From Treponema sp. (GTDB lineage: Bacteria > Spirochaetota > Spirochaetia > Treponematales > Treponemataceae), in assembly GCA_024402695.1 (NCBI GenBank), contig JAKSTG010000016.1:1-61842 (forward strand): a stretch of 61,842 bases of DNA, given 5' to 3'. Positions within the stretch are counted from its first letter, which is position 1, and every line of letters begins with the position of its first letter. This document shows, in pieces, positions 1 to 7,940 of this stretch. The position numbers and the translations under genes are program-made. The notes below the pieces were generated by a model. The model saw nothing but the letters and a program-made list of their open reading frames with translations. It did no database searches and was not told where the DNA came from.

Positions 1-21
1 CAGTCCTTAAAATCAGCCTAG
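1..21 (+). CDS. C-terminal end of an IS3-family transposase (partial)
   Basis: The first seven codons read Gln-Ser-Leu-Lys-Ser-Ala-stop in frame 1 and end just before an IS3-like terminal repeat. In IS3-family elements orfB normally ends within or next to the right inverted repeat, so this is probably the last six residues of the DDE transposase. The assignment rests on position and on a basic, short tail; six residues alone cannot prove it. The rest of the element lies outside the window. Confidence 0.35.
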   Translation, partial: QSLKSA

Positions 22-27
22 TTAAAG

Positions 28-52
28 TGTCCAATAATTGGGGTGCACTTCA
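28..52 (+). mobile_element. Right terminal inverted repeat of an IS3-family (IS150-like) element
   Basis: Read on the minus strand, the 25-nt stretch begins TGAAGTGCACCCC and ends TTGGACA. This keeps the TG terminus and the GCACCC and TTGGAC blocks typical of IS150-group ends. It ends in CA at position 52, as expected for a right end. The element would sit 18 bp beyond the stop codon of the convergent secreted-protein gene. No left end or target duplication can be checked inside the window. Confidence 0.6.
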
Positions 53-70
53 GAAGGAAGTCCTTTTTTA

Positions 71-793
71 TTAGTTTACAACAAGAACATTGGCTGTTCG
101 GCCGTCATCTGTGTAAACCTTGTCAGGGTTTGTATTGTCCAGAACCGGTACCAGTCCTACAAAGAAGCTGTAATAGTATTTTCCCGAAGGAAGTGGGAGT
201 TCCAGCTCGTAGAAGCCCGGTTTAGTTTCTGTCATTGTATAAATCCATGGATCCCAGTTTGTAAAACTTCCTGCAAGACGGAGATCAAGTCCCGATTCCC
301 CTTTGTAGATGAATCTGGTGTTCATTGAATCAGTCTGCCTTGTATAGGTTGCAATTTCACCAAGATTTTCCAGTTTTGAAAAATACAGGTTTATTTTCTC
401 GTCGTATTCTTTCGAAGGATTGTTCGGGTCTGTAGTCCAAAGTCCATCCATAACCAGTCTGTATTTGATTGATGAAACTTCATGTTTGCGTTCATAACAG
501 TAAAAAAGAACCGCATTGGTCTCTTCTCCATCAATTCCGTAGGTATGAAGGATCTGGAAAGGATGAATTGTCTGGAAATTTTCAAAATCGAAGGCCACAC
601 CAACAAAACGGTTTGAGGCGTCTGCAGTAAATACGATGTAATCATCTGTTACAACAGGAGCCTGAGGTTTTTCAATTTCGCGGATAAGTTTGTCATAAAA
701 ATAAGGTTTTATCTCTACCGCTTCAGAGGCAAAAGCTGCTGCGGCACAGAAAAAAAGGCATAGTGAGGCCGCAAAAATTTTCACTCTTTTCAT
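71..793 (-). CDS. Secreted protein with two glycogen-binding-like (CBM48/E-set) domains
   Basis: A 240-residue exported protein. Residues 1-22 form a signal peptide: basic MKRVK, a hydrophobic core, then AFAS. Two beta-sandwich segments follow. Residues 60-125 end in YRLVMDGLWTTDP, and residues 165-240 contain LRLAGSFTNWDPW, GFYELELPLPSGKYYYSF and a DDGR turn. Both resemble the AMPK/CBM48 E-set fold that binds alpha-glucans, where W/N residues and a Y-x-F-V-D-G strand are typical. No catalytic domain is attached, so it is more likely a binding or envelope protein than an enzyme. The start codon lies 45 bp from the divergent CYTH gene. An AAAGGT sits directly before the ATG, too close to be a good ribosome-binding site. 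The function is inferred from fold resemblance only. Confidence 0.6.
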   Translation of the reverse strand: MKRVKIFAASLCLFFCAAAAFASEAVEIKPYFYDKLIREIEKPQAPVVTDDYIVFTADASNRFVGVAFDFENFQTIHPFQILHTYGIDGEETNAVLFYCYERKHEVSSIKYRLVMDGLWTTDPNNPSKEYDEKINLYFSKLENLGEIATYTRQTDSMNTRFIYKGESGLDLRLAGSFTNWDPWIYTMTETKPGFYELELPLPSGKYYYSFFVGLVPVLDNTNPDKVYTDDGRTANVLVVN

Positions 794-838
794 ACCTTTT
801 ATATCGGATTTTTTTTATCGATAGTTTATACTTATATT
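794..838. promoter_or_regulatory. 45-bp divergent promoter region
   Basis: The whole intergenic space between two divergent genes is 45 bp. For the plus-strand CYTH gene a TATACT -10 box lies at 827-832, six bases before the ATG. For the minus-strand gene a GATATA-like -10 box ends about six or seven bases before its ATG. Both transcripts would start at or within a base or two of the start codon. Neither has a convincing -35 box. Confidence 0.5.
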
Positions 839-1444
839 ATGTACGAAATTGAAATAAAAGCCTGGGTTTGTGACCGGCAAAAGGTGATGGATGTTCTGAA
901 TTCCAGGGCTACCTATCGTGGTTTTCTTGATAAATCGGATACTTATTACGCAATGCCTGTTTTTCGGGACAATAAAGCCTTAAAAGTCAGAATTCGTAAG
1001 GAAAAAAAGGTGTTTGAGGGCAAGGAAACGGAAGAAATCCTCTTTACCTACAAGAATAAAGAGGTAAAAACCGGTTCTGATGGAACCTCAATCGAAGTAA
1101 ATGTGGAAAAAGAATGTGTTCTTTCTGATTCGGAAGCTTTGGACAGCTTTTTGATGGATATTGGCGGAAAAATCGACCATACAAAGAAAAAACTGACGGA
1201 AAACTGGACTCTTGAGACTCCTTCTGGCACTGCAAACATAGAACTTTGTAACATTCCACCACTTGGTGAGTTTTTAGAGATAGAGATAGTTGCAGAAGAG
1301 AATAATCCCCAGTTTATAAGTGCTGTGAAAGCTGAAGAAATGAAGATTATGACAATGTGTGGGCTTACAGAAAAAGATCTGGAGCCCCGATTTTACAACG
1401 ACATGCTTAAAGAATATGAATCAAAAGGAGTAAAAAATGTTTGA
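839..1444 (+). CDS. CYTH-domain protein (class IV adenylate cyclase / triphosphate-tunnel enzyme)
   Basis: A 201-residue protein of the CYTH (CyaB/thiamine-triphosphatase) superfamily. It opens with the diagnostic E-x-E-x-K motif (E3, E5, K7), which binds the triphosphate through metal ions. Charged beta-strands follow: LKVRIRKEKK, ILFTYKNKE and FLEIEIVAEE. The family includes class IV adenylate cyclases, thiamine triphosphatases and inorganic triphosphatases, and the sequence does not tell these apart. It heads a three-gene unit: the next gene (DUF975) overlaps it by 8 bp and SppA overlaps that one by 8 bp, so translation is probably coupled. There is no Shine-Dalgarno; a TATACT box lies six bases before the ATG, so the mRNA is likely leaderless. 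Confidence 0.85.
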   Translation: MYEIEIKAWVCDRQKVMDVLNSRATYRGFLDKSDTYYAMPVFRDNKALKVRIRKEKKVFEGKETEEILFTYKNKEVKTGSDGTSIEVNVEKECVLSDSEALDSFLMDIGGKIDHTKKKLTENWTLETPSGTANIELCNIPPLGEFLEIEIVAEENNPQFISAVKAEEMKIMTMCGLTEKDLEPRFYNDMLKEYESKGVKNV

Positions 1445-2171
1445 TCGCAGCAAGTATAAGGATTTTGCAAAGAAGCAGCTTCAATCTCGCTGGCTTGTCC
1501 CAGTTCTTATGGTACTTTTCACACAGTTTGTGTTCTTTTTTATGGATCTTCCAAGTTTCTCTGGCGGATTGAATTCAATTGATTTCAATACTTTCCCGAC
1601 TCTGGATTATGCATCTCAGGTTGCTGCCATTGAAGAAGCTTTTACAAATCCTTTCTACAATATTATTGAACTTCTTAAAAACATGGTTGCTTTTGTATTT
1701 GAGTTTGCCTGTATTGGAGTTTATATCAAAATGTCTCGTTCTCCAGAACCTGTTACTTTTGCAGATTACATCGAGAACTTCTCTTCATGGGGACGTGCAA
1801 TTCTGACAGGCCTTCGCCAGGTTATCTTTATTTTCCTCTGGAGCCTTCTTTTTGTTATCCCTGGAATCATCAAATATTATTCTTATTCCATGATGTTCTA
1901 TATTTCTGCGGAGTTTAAAGACATTTCGGTAAGTAAGGTTATGAAACTCAGTAAGGAAATAACTAAAGGTCATAAAATGGATCTTTTTGTTCTAGATTTA
2001 AGCTTCCTGGGATGGTTTATCCTTACAGCACTTACTTTCGGAATTGCCGGATTCTTTGTTGTTCCTTATTACAATATGACAAGACTTAATGCCTGCCACG
2101 CTCTTTTGAAGGAAGCTGTAGATAAAGGAATTATTACTATGGAAGATTTAAGAGGTTCTTCAAATGAGTAA
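1437..2171 (+). CDS. DUF975-family integral membrane protein
   Basis: A 244-residue multi-pass membrane protein. The N-terminus MFDRSKYKDFAKKQL is typical of DUF975 proteins. The hydrophobic segments fall near residues 20-35, 75-95, 120-145 (LLFVIPGIIKYYSYSMMFY, the family's P-G-I-x-x-Y region) and 180-210. The biochemical role of DUF975 is not known; a membrane-spanning carrier or stress role is sometimes guessed. An AAAGGAG ribosome-binding site at 1424-1430 fixes the ATG at 1437, which overlaps the end of the CYTH gene. The sppA start overlaps its last codons. Co-transcription with a signal-peptide peptidase suggests a membrane-maintenance context, but that is inference. Confidence 0.75.
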   Translation: MFDRSKYKDFAKKQLQSRWLVPVLMVLFTQFVFFFMDLPSFSGGLNSIDFNTFPTLDYASQVAAIEEAFTNPFYNIIELLKNMVAFVFEFACIGVYIKMSRSPEPVTFADYIENFSSWGRAILTGLRQVIFIFLWSLLFVIPGIIKYYSYSMMFYISAEFKDISVSKVMKLSKEITKGHKMDLFVLDLSFLGWFILTALTFGIAGFFVVPYYNMTRLNACHALLKEAVDKGIITMEDLRGSSNE

Positions 2172-3108
2172 AAAAGCAAGTTTCAAAAAAGGCCTTATCG
2201 TTCTTATTGTTATTCTTGTTGTAATCCTGGGTTCAGTTATCGGAACCTTATTTGCTTCCGCAAAAAAAGACGGTGGATTCAAAAGAGGCGGAAATTATCT
2301 TGCAGTTCTTCACGTGGAAGGAACAATTCAGAAAGCCGGGGATACTTATAATCAGGAATGGATTCTTTCGAATATTAATAAATTCAAGAATGATTCAAGA
2401 AACAAAGGAATCCTTCTTTTTATTGATTCTCCTGGCGGAACAGTTTACGAAGCAGATGAAACTTATCTTGCTCTCCAGGATTATAAGAGTACAGGAAAAA
2501 AAGTTTTTGCATATCAGGGATCAATGGCAGCTTCAGGCGGTTATTACATTTCCTGCGCTGCAGACCAGATTTATGCAAACAGAAATACCCTTACAGGTTC
2601 TATTGGTGTAATAGCAGGAAGTTTCCTGGATATTACAGAATTCCTTGAAGACCATGGAATCAGTTATGAAACTGTTCATGCCGGTAAGAACAAAAACATG
2701 GGCAACTATAACGAACCTGTAACAGACGAGCAGTATGAAATCATGCAGAAAGTTGCCGATGAATGTTACGATCAGTTTACATCCATCGTTTCGACTTCCC
2801 GCCATATTCCATACAGCCAGGTTCTGCCACTCTGTGACGGAAGGATCTACACTGCGTCACAGGCTCTGGTAAACGGGCTTATTGACGGAATCTCTTCATG
2901 GGATGATTTTGTTGAAACAGTTAAAAACTCAAATCCTGAATTTGAAAACTGTAAGCTTAAGACTTTCCGTTATGAACGCCAGAAAGGATTCTTTGAACTG
3001 GCAATTTCTTCTATGGCAGAAAAACAGAGAGCCGAAACTCTCGAAGGTATACCTTCTGCTTTATGGAACCAGATGAATCTGAAAGGACCTTTGTATATGT
3101 ACAGATAA
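2164..3108 (+). CDS. sppA: Signal peptide peptidase SppA (S49)
   Basis: A 314-residue short-form SppA (clan SK, family S49), which degrades signal peptides left in the membrane after export. Residues 10-31 form the N-terminal membrane anchor. ILLFIDSPGG at 83-92 is the conserved substrate-groove strand. The catalytic serine is Ser124 in MAASGGYY. The general-base lysine lies in AGKNKNMG (Lys175 or Lys177). The TGSIGVI segment at 144-150 is also characteristic. The length matches single-domain bacterial SppA of the B. subtilis type rather than the duplicated E. coli form. The start overlaps the DUF975 gene by 8 bp, so it is the third gene of the CYTH operon. No clear terminator follows before the CsgG gene. 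Confidence 0.9.
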   Translation: MSKKASFKKGLIVLIVILVVILGSVIGTLFASAKKDGGFKRGGNYLAVLHVEGTIQKAGDTYNQEWILSNINKFKNDSRNKGILLFIDSPGGTVYEADETYLALQDYKSTGKKVFAYQGSMAASGGYYISCAADQIYANRNTLTGSIGVIAGSFLDITEFLEDHGISYETVHAGKNKNMGNYNEPVTDEQYEIMQKVADECYDQFTSIVSTSRHIPYSQVLPLCDGRIYTASQALVNGLIDGISSWDDFVETVKNSNPEFENCKLKTFRYERQKGFFELAISSMAEKQRAETLEGIPSALWNQMNLKGPLYMYR

Positions 3109-3164
3109 TTTTTTGCTAGCTAAATAGCATAATTATAAAAGTTTTATTCTTGAGAGGTATCATT

Positions 3165-4109
3165 ATGAAAAAACTCCTTAGTTCTGTTCTTACTGTTTTG
3201 ATTCTTGGAATAATGACAAGCTGTGGGACAACAACAACAACGGCTTCCAAAGAAGCGTCAATCAACGCACCGGTTTCGCCTTCAGACCTTCCTACTAAAA
3301 GAGATCTGAAAAAGGTTATAGCCATTGCAAGATTTACCAATTCTTCGAAGGCAGCAAAAGGTGCTTTTTATAATAAAGGTGATTCTATTATTGATGCTGC
3401 TAACGATATCCTTGCTGGAAGACTGCAGGCAACAAACAAGTTCATTCTTCTTGAAACTGAAGCTTTTGATCTGATTCAGGCTGAGCGGGAAGCTGCAAAT
3501 GAAGACCTTCTTCAGAAATCTCTGGCCCAGTACATTCTGGTTGGAAGCATTACTTCTATTGGAAGAAAAACCGAAGGAACTTCAGTTATTCTTGGTCATA
3601 CAAAAGAACAGATTGCAGAAGCAACTGTAGCCATAAGACTTATTGATACAACGACAGGTCAGGTTATTTATTCGGAAGAAGGAGCAGGCGTTTCAGAAAA
3701 TTATACAGAAACTTTCCTTGGCATCGGTAGAAGAGCTTCTTATGACGCAACCCTGGAAGACAAAGCAGTAGCTGCAGCAATCGACAGCCTTATTAATAAC
3801 ATCGTAGATACTTGTCTTGATAATCCATGGAAAAGCGCACTTGCTTCAGATGGTTCGGATGTGTTCCTTTTTGGAGGCGCCTCACAGGGAGTTTCGGAAG
3901 GGGATGAGTTTGCTGTTTATGAAAAAGGAAAGAAAATCAAAAATCCTCAAACAGGACTAATGATGGAACTTCCTGGAAAGAAAGTAGGTTCAGCCACTGT
4001 AACAATGGTGTTCCCTGCAGATCTTCCTCAGAATGAAGTTTCCCTTGTTGATATCAACGGAAAAATTGACCTTACAAAAATTGATGACTACATAGTAAGA
4101 GAAGAATAG
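3165..4109 (+). CDS. CsgG-family outer-membrane lipoprotein
   Basis: A 314-residue lipoprotein. The signal peptide ends in the lipobox IMTSC, giving lipid-modified Cys20, followed by a threonine-rich linker. From about residue 45 it matches the CsgG/HfaB domain: KKVIAIARFTNSS, then DILAGRLQATNKFILLE, YILVGSITSIG and AIRLIDTTTGQVIYSEEG. CsgG proteins form nonameric outer-membrane pores for curli in Proteobacteria. CsgG-like proteins in spirochetes have no known substrate. It is followed by a DUF4810-like gene and a DUF799 gene, the same order as the three-gene lipoprotein set of several Gram-negatives. The start is ATG 3165, with GAGAGG at 3152-3157 as ribosome-binding site; an upstream in-frame TTG at 3150 has none. 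Confidence 0.8.
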   Translation: MKKLLSSVLTVLILGIMTSCGTTTTTASKEASINAPVSPSDLPTKRDLKKVIAIARFTNSSKAAKGAFYNKGDSIIDAANDILAGRLQATNKFILLETEAFDLIQAEREAANEDLLQKSLAQYILVGSITSIGRKTEGTSVILGHTKEQIAEATVAIRLIDTTTGQVIYSEEGAGVSENYTETFLGIGRRASYDATLEDKAVAAAIDSLINNIVDTCLDNPWKSALASDGSDVFLFGGASQGVSEGDEFAVYEKGKKIKNPQTGLMMELPGKKVGSATVTMVFPADLPQNEVSLVDINGKIDLTKIDDYIVREE

Positions 4110-4119
4110 GTTAAATAAA

Positions 4120-4587
4120 ATGAAAAAAGTATTTGGAGCGATTTTATTTGTTCTGACAGTTATGTCTGGATTGTCTGCCTGGACCTGGAGAAATTATACC
4201 AAGGTAGTAAATGATTATATGAAGAATCCTTCTGAGGAAACAACAGAAACTCTTCTGGAAATGTATAATTCCATTGTTTCAATTCCTCAGGAAAAGTTTA
4301 TTGGTCCCGGAGTATTTGCAGATTTCGGATATTTTCTTGCCATCGAAGGAAACAAAGAAGATGCAGTGAAAATGTTCGAAAAGGAAATTCAGCTTTTCCC
4401 TGAATCGGAAGTGTTCGTTGGAAAACTGATTGAAGAAGTAACCGGTGAACCTTATGTAATGAAACATGCAATTTCTGAACCTGAAGTTCATCCAGGCCTT
4501 GAATTTCTTCCTCATTCAGAACCGGTCAGTCCTGAAACTTTGGAACTTAAAGGCAATTTAATGTCAGGAGATGACGATGAAAACTAG
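4120..4587 (+). CDS. DUF4810-like envelope protein
   Basis: A 155-residue exported protein lying between CsgG- and DUF799-type lipoprotein genes. In other Gram-negatives that middle position is held by DUF4810. The body is mostly helical and TPR-like (EETTETLLEMYNSIV, then GNKEDAVKMFEKEIQLFPES), which agrees with DUF4810. The tail is proline- and acid-rich. The odd point is that the signal peptide (VMSGLSAWTW) contains no lipobox cysteine, whereas DUF4810 proteins are usually lipoproteins. It may therefore be periplasmic, or anchored by an uncleaved signal. The gap to csgG is 10 bp, and the gene overlaps the DUF799 gene by 11 bp, so the three are one operon. The family call leans on gene order. 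Confidence 0.55.
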   Translation: MKKVFGAILFVLTVMSGLSAWTWRNYTKVVNDYMKNPSEETTETLLEMYNSIVSIPQEKFIGPGVFADFGYFLAIEGNKEDAVKMFEKEIQLFPESEVFVGKLIEEVTGEPYVMKHAISEPEVHPGLEFLPHSEPVSPETLELKGNLMSGDDDEN

Positions 4588-5338
4588 AAATAAATTTTTT
4601 GCCGCCATTCTTTCTGGTCTTTTTGTTCTTATGATTTCTTCCTGTGCTTCAGGATCCCTAATTGAACGTCCAATGAGAATTGAACATTTTCAGCTTTGGT
4701 ATGAAGAGAATCCTAATTCAATTCTTATTATGCCTCCAATCAACAAGACTGCTAATGTAGATGCAAAAGAATTCTTTTATTCTACACTGGCAATTCCTGT
4801 TGCAGATGCAGGCTACTATACAATTCCTCCTTTTGTAGCAATGGAAACTCTTAAGAAGGAAGGCGCCTATTACGCTGAAGATTTTTCTTCAATGGATTTG
4901 TCTTTGTTCCGTGACTACTTCAATTGCGACGTAGTTCTTTTTACAGAAATTGAAAGCTGGGAAAAACTGGCTCTGCTTACAACTGGTGGAGTAAACGTAA
5001 CAGTAAAATATACTTTCAAGTCTGCAAAATCCAATGAGATTCTTTTTGAAAAAGAATTCAGCATGACTTACGATACTTCTACAGATGCATTCTCATCAAT
5101 CAGTACTGGAAGCTCTATGCTTAATCTTGTTTTTGCCGCAGTAGACACAGCAATGACTGCAGTAAAAACTGTTAATACTGATTATTGCCAGGTTGCCGAA
5201 GACTGTACCCGCTATGCTCTTAAGGATTTGCCTAAAGGAAAGTACCATGTAAATTATGGTCTTGATGCACAGGATAAGTTTATTTTTCATAAAGAAGAAA
5301 GCAAAAGTCTTGATGCTTCTTATTATCACGGTAAATAA
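4577..5338 (+). CDS. DUF799-family (GNA1162-like) lipoprotein
   Basis: A 253-residue lipoprotein with lipobox MISSC and lipidated Cys23. The segment NSILIMPPINKTANVDAKEF matches the DUF799/GNA1162 signature (a strand of the PPxNxT-x-VDA type). It is followed by AIPVADAGYYTIPPFVAMETLKKEG and by FNCDVVLFTEIESW, both conserved in the family. The Neisseria homologue is an outer-membrane lipoprotein whose fold resembles part of TolB; its role is unresolved. An AGGAG at 4566-4570 is spaced properly for ATG 4577, not for the ATG at 4571 that it touches. It is the last gene of the CsgG operon and is closed by a strong terminator. Confidence 0.75.
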   Translation: MKTRNKFFAAILSGLFVLMISSCASGSLIERPMRIEHFQLWYEENPNSILIMPPINKTANVDAKEFFYSTLAIPVADAGYYTIPPFVAMETLKKEGAYYAEDFSSMDLSLFRDYFNCDVVLFTEIESWEKLALLTTGGVNVTVKYTFKSAKSNEILFEKEFSMTYDTSTDAFSSISTGSSMLNLVFAAVDTAMTAVKTVNTDYCQVAEDCTRYALKDLPKGKYHVNYGLDAQDKFIFHKEESKSLDASYYHGK

Positions 5339-5357
5339 AAATTAAACAGATAAAAAA

Positions 5358-5388
5358 AATCCCAACCGAAAGGCTGGGATTTTTTTTG
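5358..5388. terminator. Bidirectional rho-independent terminator
   Basis: A 10-bp stem with one mismatch (5358-5367 with 5372-5381) closes a GAAA tetraloop. A T-run follows on the plus strand, and an A-run precedes it, which serves the minus strand. It lies between the convergent DUF799 and ffh genes and can stop both. Confidence 0.85.
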
Positions 5389-5424
5389 TTCAGTGATTGA
5401 GTTTATTCAAGCACTGTCATTTTG

Positions 5425-6825
5425 CTATCTTTTCAAAAGCCCCTGAATCTGGCTTGGGTCGAAGTTTCCGCTCATCATCTGGCTTGGATCTACACCCATG
5501 CGGCTCATCATCTGGCTCATTTTACTTCCGTTTCTTGAAAGCTTTTTCATTGTGAGCTTCATCTTTTCAAACTGTTTGATCAGTTTGTTTACGTCTGCAA
5601 CTGAAGTTCCTGAACCTTTTGCAATGCGCTTACGGCGGCTAGGTCCAATAATCAGGTGATTAAGTCTCTCTTTGTAAGTCATGGAAAGAATGATGGCTTC
5701 CTGTTTTTTCATTTGGCTGAAGTCAACGTTCTGGGCTCCCATATTTGCCATGCCAGGCATCATTTCGAGAAGCTTTGAAGGATCTCCCATTTTCTTTACC
5801 TGCTGGAACTGTTCAAGCATATCCTGCAGAGTGAATTCATTTCTTGCAAGTTTCTTCTGGAGTTTAGCGGCTTCTTCTGCATCTACAGTTTCCTGAGCTT
5901 TTTCAACCAGGGAAACAACGTCACCCATGCCAAGAATACGGCTTGCAATACGGTCAGGGTGGAATGGTTCGAAGTCTTCTGTTTTTTCACCGGTACCAAT
6001 GAAGAGAATTGGTTTTCCTGTGATTGATTTCAATGAAAGGGCAGCACCACCACGGGCGTCTGAGTCGAACTTTGTAAGGATTACACCTGTAAGTCCCAGC
6101 TGTTCATCGAAAGATTTTGCGATATCAACTGCATTCTGACCTGTCATTGAGTCTGCAACCAGCAGAACTTCTACAGGGTTTGTATTCTTCTTGATTTTTA
6201 CAAGTTCATCCATCATGTCGGCATCGATCTGAAGACGACCGGCAGTATCCAGGATGATTGTGTCGTAACCGTTTTTACGGGCGTAAGCAAGTCCGTTTTC
6301 GGCAACTTTTACAGCGTTCTTTGTTTTAAGAGCTTCATCTTCTTTGTAAACTTCAACTCCGATTTTTGCGCCAAGGGCACAGAGCTGGTCAACGGCTGCA
6401 GGACGAACAAGGTCACAGGCAACCAGAAGTGGCTTGCGTCCTTCTTTAAGGAGACGAGCTGCAAGTTTGTGTGAAGCTGTTGTTTTACCGGACCCCTGAA
6501 GACCCAGCATAAGGATTACAGACTGTGTGTCAGGTCCTTTAAGGTGAAGGTCAGTTTTTGAATCACCAAGCATGGCAACCATTTTGTCATGGATGATTTT
6601 TACGAACTGCTGACCAGGGTTTACAGCTTTCAGTACTTTTTCACCTTTAGCTTCCTCAATTGTTGAGTTAACAAAGCGGCGTACAACGCGAAGGTTTACG
6701 TCAGCTTCAAGGAGGGCCATCTTGATTTCTTCAACTGTGTCCTCAATGTTTTTTTCGGTGATTGTAGATTTTCCGCTGAGTGTGCGGACGATATTACTGA
6801 ATGTTCCTGTAATTTTTTCGAGCAT
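5425..6825 (-). CDS. ffh: Signal recognition particle GTPase Ffh (SRP54)
   Basis: A 466-residue protein of standard Ffh length. It binds signal sequences as they leave the ribosome and delivers the ribosome to FtsY at the membrane. It has the N-domain helical bundle (1-95), then the G domain with GLQGSGKTT (108-116), DTAGR (193-197) and TKFD (251-254) followed by the DARGG closing loop. The methionine-rich M domain begins at about residue 300 and ends with many Met residues (SQMMSRMGVDPSQMMSG) that line the signal-sequence groove. GPSRRKRIAKGSG is the conserved SRP-RNA contact. It is the last gene of an ndk-gpsA-ffh unit. The 53-bp gap before it holds a CCGGGA/TCCCGG hairpin. The ribosome-binding site is AGGAA, seven bases upstream. 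Confidence 0.97.
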   Translation of the reverse strand: MLEKITGTFSNIVRTLSGKSTITEKNIEDTVEEIKMALLEADVNLRVVRRFVNSTIEEAKGEKVLKAVNPGQQFVKIIHDKMVAMLGDSKTDLHLKGPDTQSVILMLGLQGSGKTTASHKLAARLLKEGRKPLLVACDLVRPAAVDQLCALGAKIGVEVYKEDEALKTKNAVKVAENGLAYARKNGYDTIILDTAGRLQIDADMMDELVKIKKNTNPVEVLLVADSMTGQNAVDIAKSFDEQLGLTGVILTKFDSDARGGAALSLKSITGKPILFIGTGEKTEDFEPFHPDRIASRILGMGDVVSLVEKAQETVDAEEAAKLQKKLARNEFTLQDMLEQFQQVKKMGDPSKLLEMMPGMANMGAQNVDFSQMKKQEAIILSMTYKERLNHLIIGPSRRKRIAKGSGTSVADVNKLIKQFEKMKLTMKKLSRNGSKMSQMMSRMGVDPSQMMSGNFDPSQIQGLLKR

Positions 6826-6878
6826 TTTAGGTTCCTGTTACTTGCTGCCGGGAATAGAAAGTCCCGGTTAGATGTAAT

Positions 6879-7931
6879 TTATTTGTTGTTAAAGAGTTCT
6901 CTGAGGAAATCTTTTGGAGTAGTTTCTTTGTTCAAGATTCTGTAAAGAATGTCACAGAGTGGGAGTTTCAGATTTTTCTGAATTGCAATTTCGTGAACAT
7001 ATTTACAGGCAACGGCACCTTCTGGGAGGTAACCGATTTTTCCGATGTTTGCGATAATGTCATCGATGTTTTTGAAGTCTGCCAGAATATCTTTTTTGAT
7101 GATGTCCTGACCGAAGCGACGGTTGCGGCCGAACTTACTTTTACAGGTAACGTCCAGGTCACCTACACCGGAAATTGAAGTGAAGGTTTCTGCATGGGTT
7201 GCACCCATTGCAAAGCCCAGTGTCTGGATTTCATTAAGACCTGCGGCCATAAGAAGTGATTCTGTGTTGTCGCCGAAAATGTTTGAAGTTTCGGCAATGG
7301 CATCCATCGCCCCGTAAACAACGGCAATAACGTTTTTTGCTGCTGCACAGATCTGTACACCAATAACGTCAAGGCTTGAATAAACCATAAGCCCCCGAAC
7401 ATGAAGAAGTTCGCGGAAAAGAATTGAGTTTTTGCCATATTCACAGGCAGCAATAAGTCCTGTAATTTTTCCCAAAGCAACTTCTTCTGCATGGGAAGGT
7501 CCGGCAATGTAAACTGTTTTGCCTTTGTAGCTTTCTGGAAGAGCTGATTCAACAGTTTCCAGAATAAGGCGTGGTCCGTTTGGTGAAGGAACGAACCCTT
7601 TTGTAAGTACACCGATTACTGTAGTTCCGTCAGCAATGTTAGGAACTCCAATAATCTTTTTGATTGTGCTTTCAAGGAAGAGGGATGGAGAAGCAATAAT
7701 GAGAAAATCTTTTCCGGTGGCTGCTTCAATGATGTCATTAGTACAAGTTAAATTTTCTGAAAGTGAATAGCCAGGAAGAAACTTCTTGTTTTCGTGTTCA
7801 TTATTCACTGTTTCTTTAACTTCCGGTTCGAGAGCCCACATCTGGACTTTGTGTCCGCCGCGTGCAAGGGCCTGTCCAAGACCTGTACCCCAAGCTCCGG
7901 CTCCGATAATTCCAACATTCTTGCTTTCCAT
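6879..7931 (-). CDS. gpsA: Glycerol-3-phosphate dehydrogenase [NAD(P)+]
   Basis: A 350-residue cytoplasmic dehydrogenase that reduces dihydroxyacetone phosphate to sn-glycerol-3-phosphate for phospholipid synthesis. The Rossmann motif G-A-G-A-W-G (10-15) binds the cofactor. GPSHAEEVA (144-152) and the catalytic lysine in AAAKNVIAV (Lys199, equivalent to the E. coli active-site Lys) are present. GVGDLDVTCKSKFGRNR is the family's conserved C-terminal signature (here G-D-L-x-x-T). The length is slightly above the usual 330-340. It follows ndk by 9 bp, and its AAGGGGAT ribosome-binding site overlaps the ndk stop codon, so the two are translationally linked. Confidence 0.95.
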   Translation of the reverse strand: MESKNVGIIGAGAWGTGLGQALARGGHKVQMWALEPEVKETVNNEHENKKFLPGYSLSENLTCTNDIIEAATGKDFLIIASPSLFLESTIKKIIGVPNIADGTTVIGVLTKGFVPSPNGPRLILETVESALPESYKGKTVYIAGPSHAEEVALGKITGLIAACEYGKNSILFRELLHVRGLMVYSSLDVIGVQICAAAKNVIAVVYGAMDAIAETSNIFGDNTESLLMAAGLNEIQTLGFAMGATHAETFTSISGVGDLDVTCKSKFGRNRRFGQDIIKKDILADFKNIDDIIANIGKIGYLPEGAVACKYVHEIAIQKNLKLPLCDILYRILNKETTPKDFLRELFNNK

Positions 7932-7940
7932 GATATCCCC

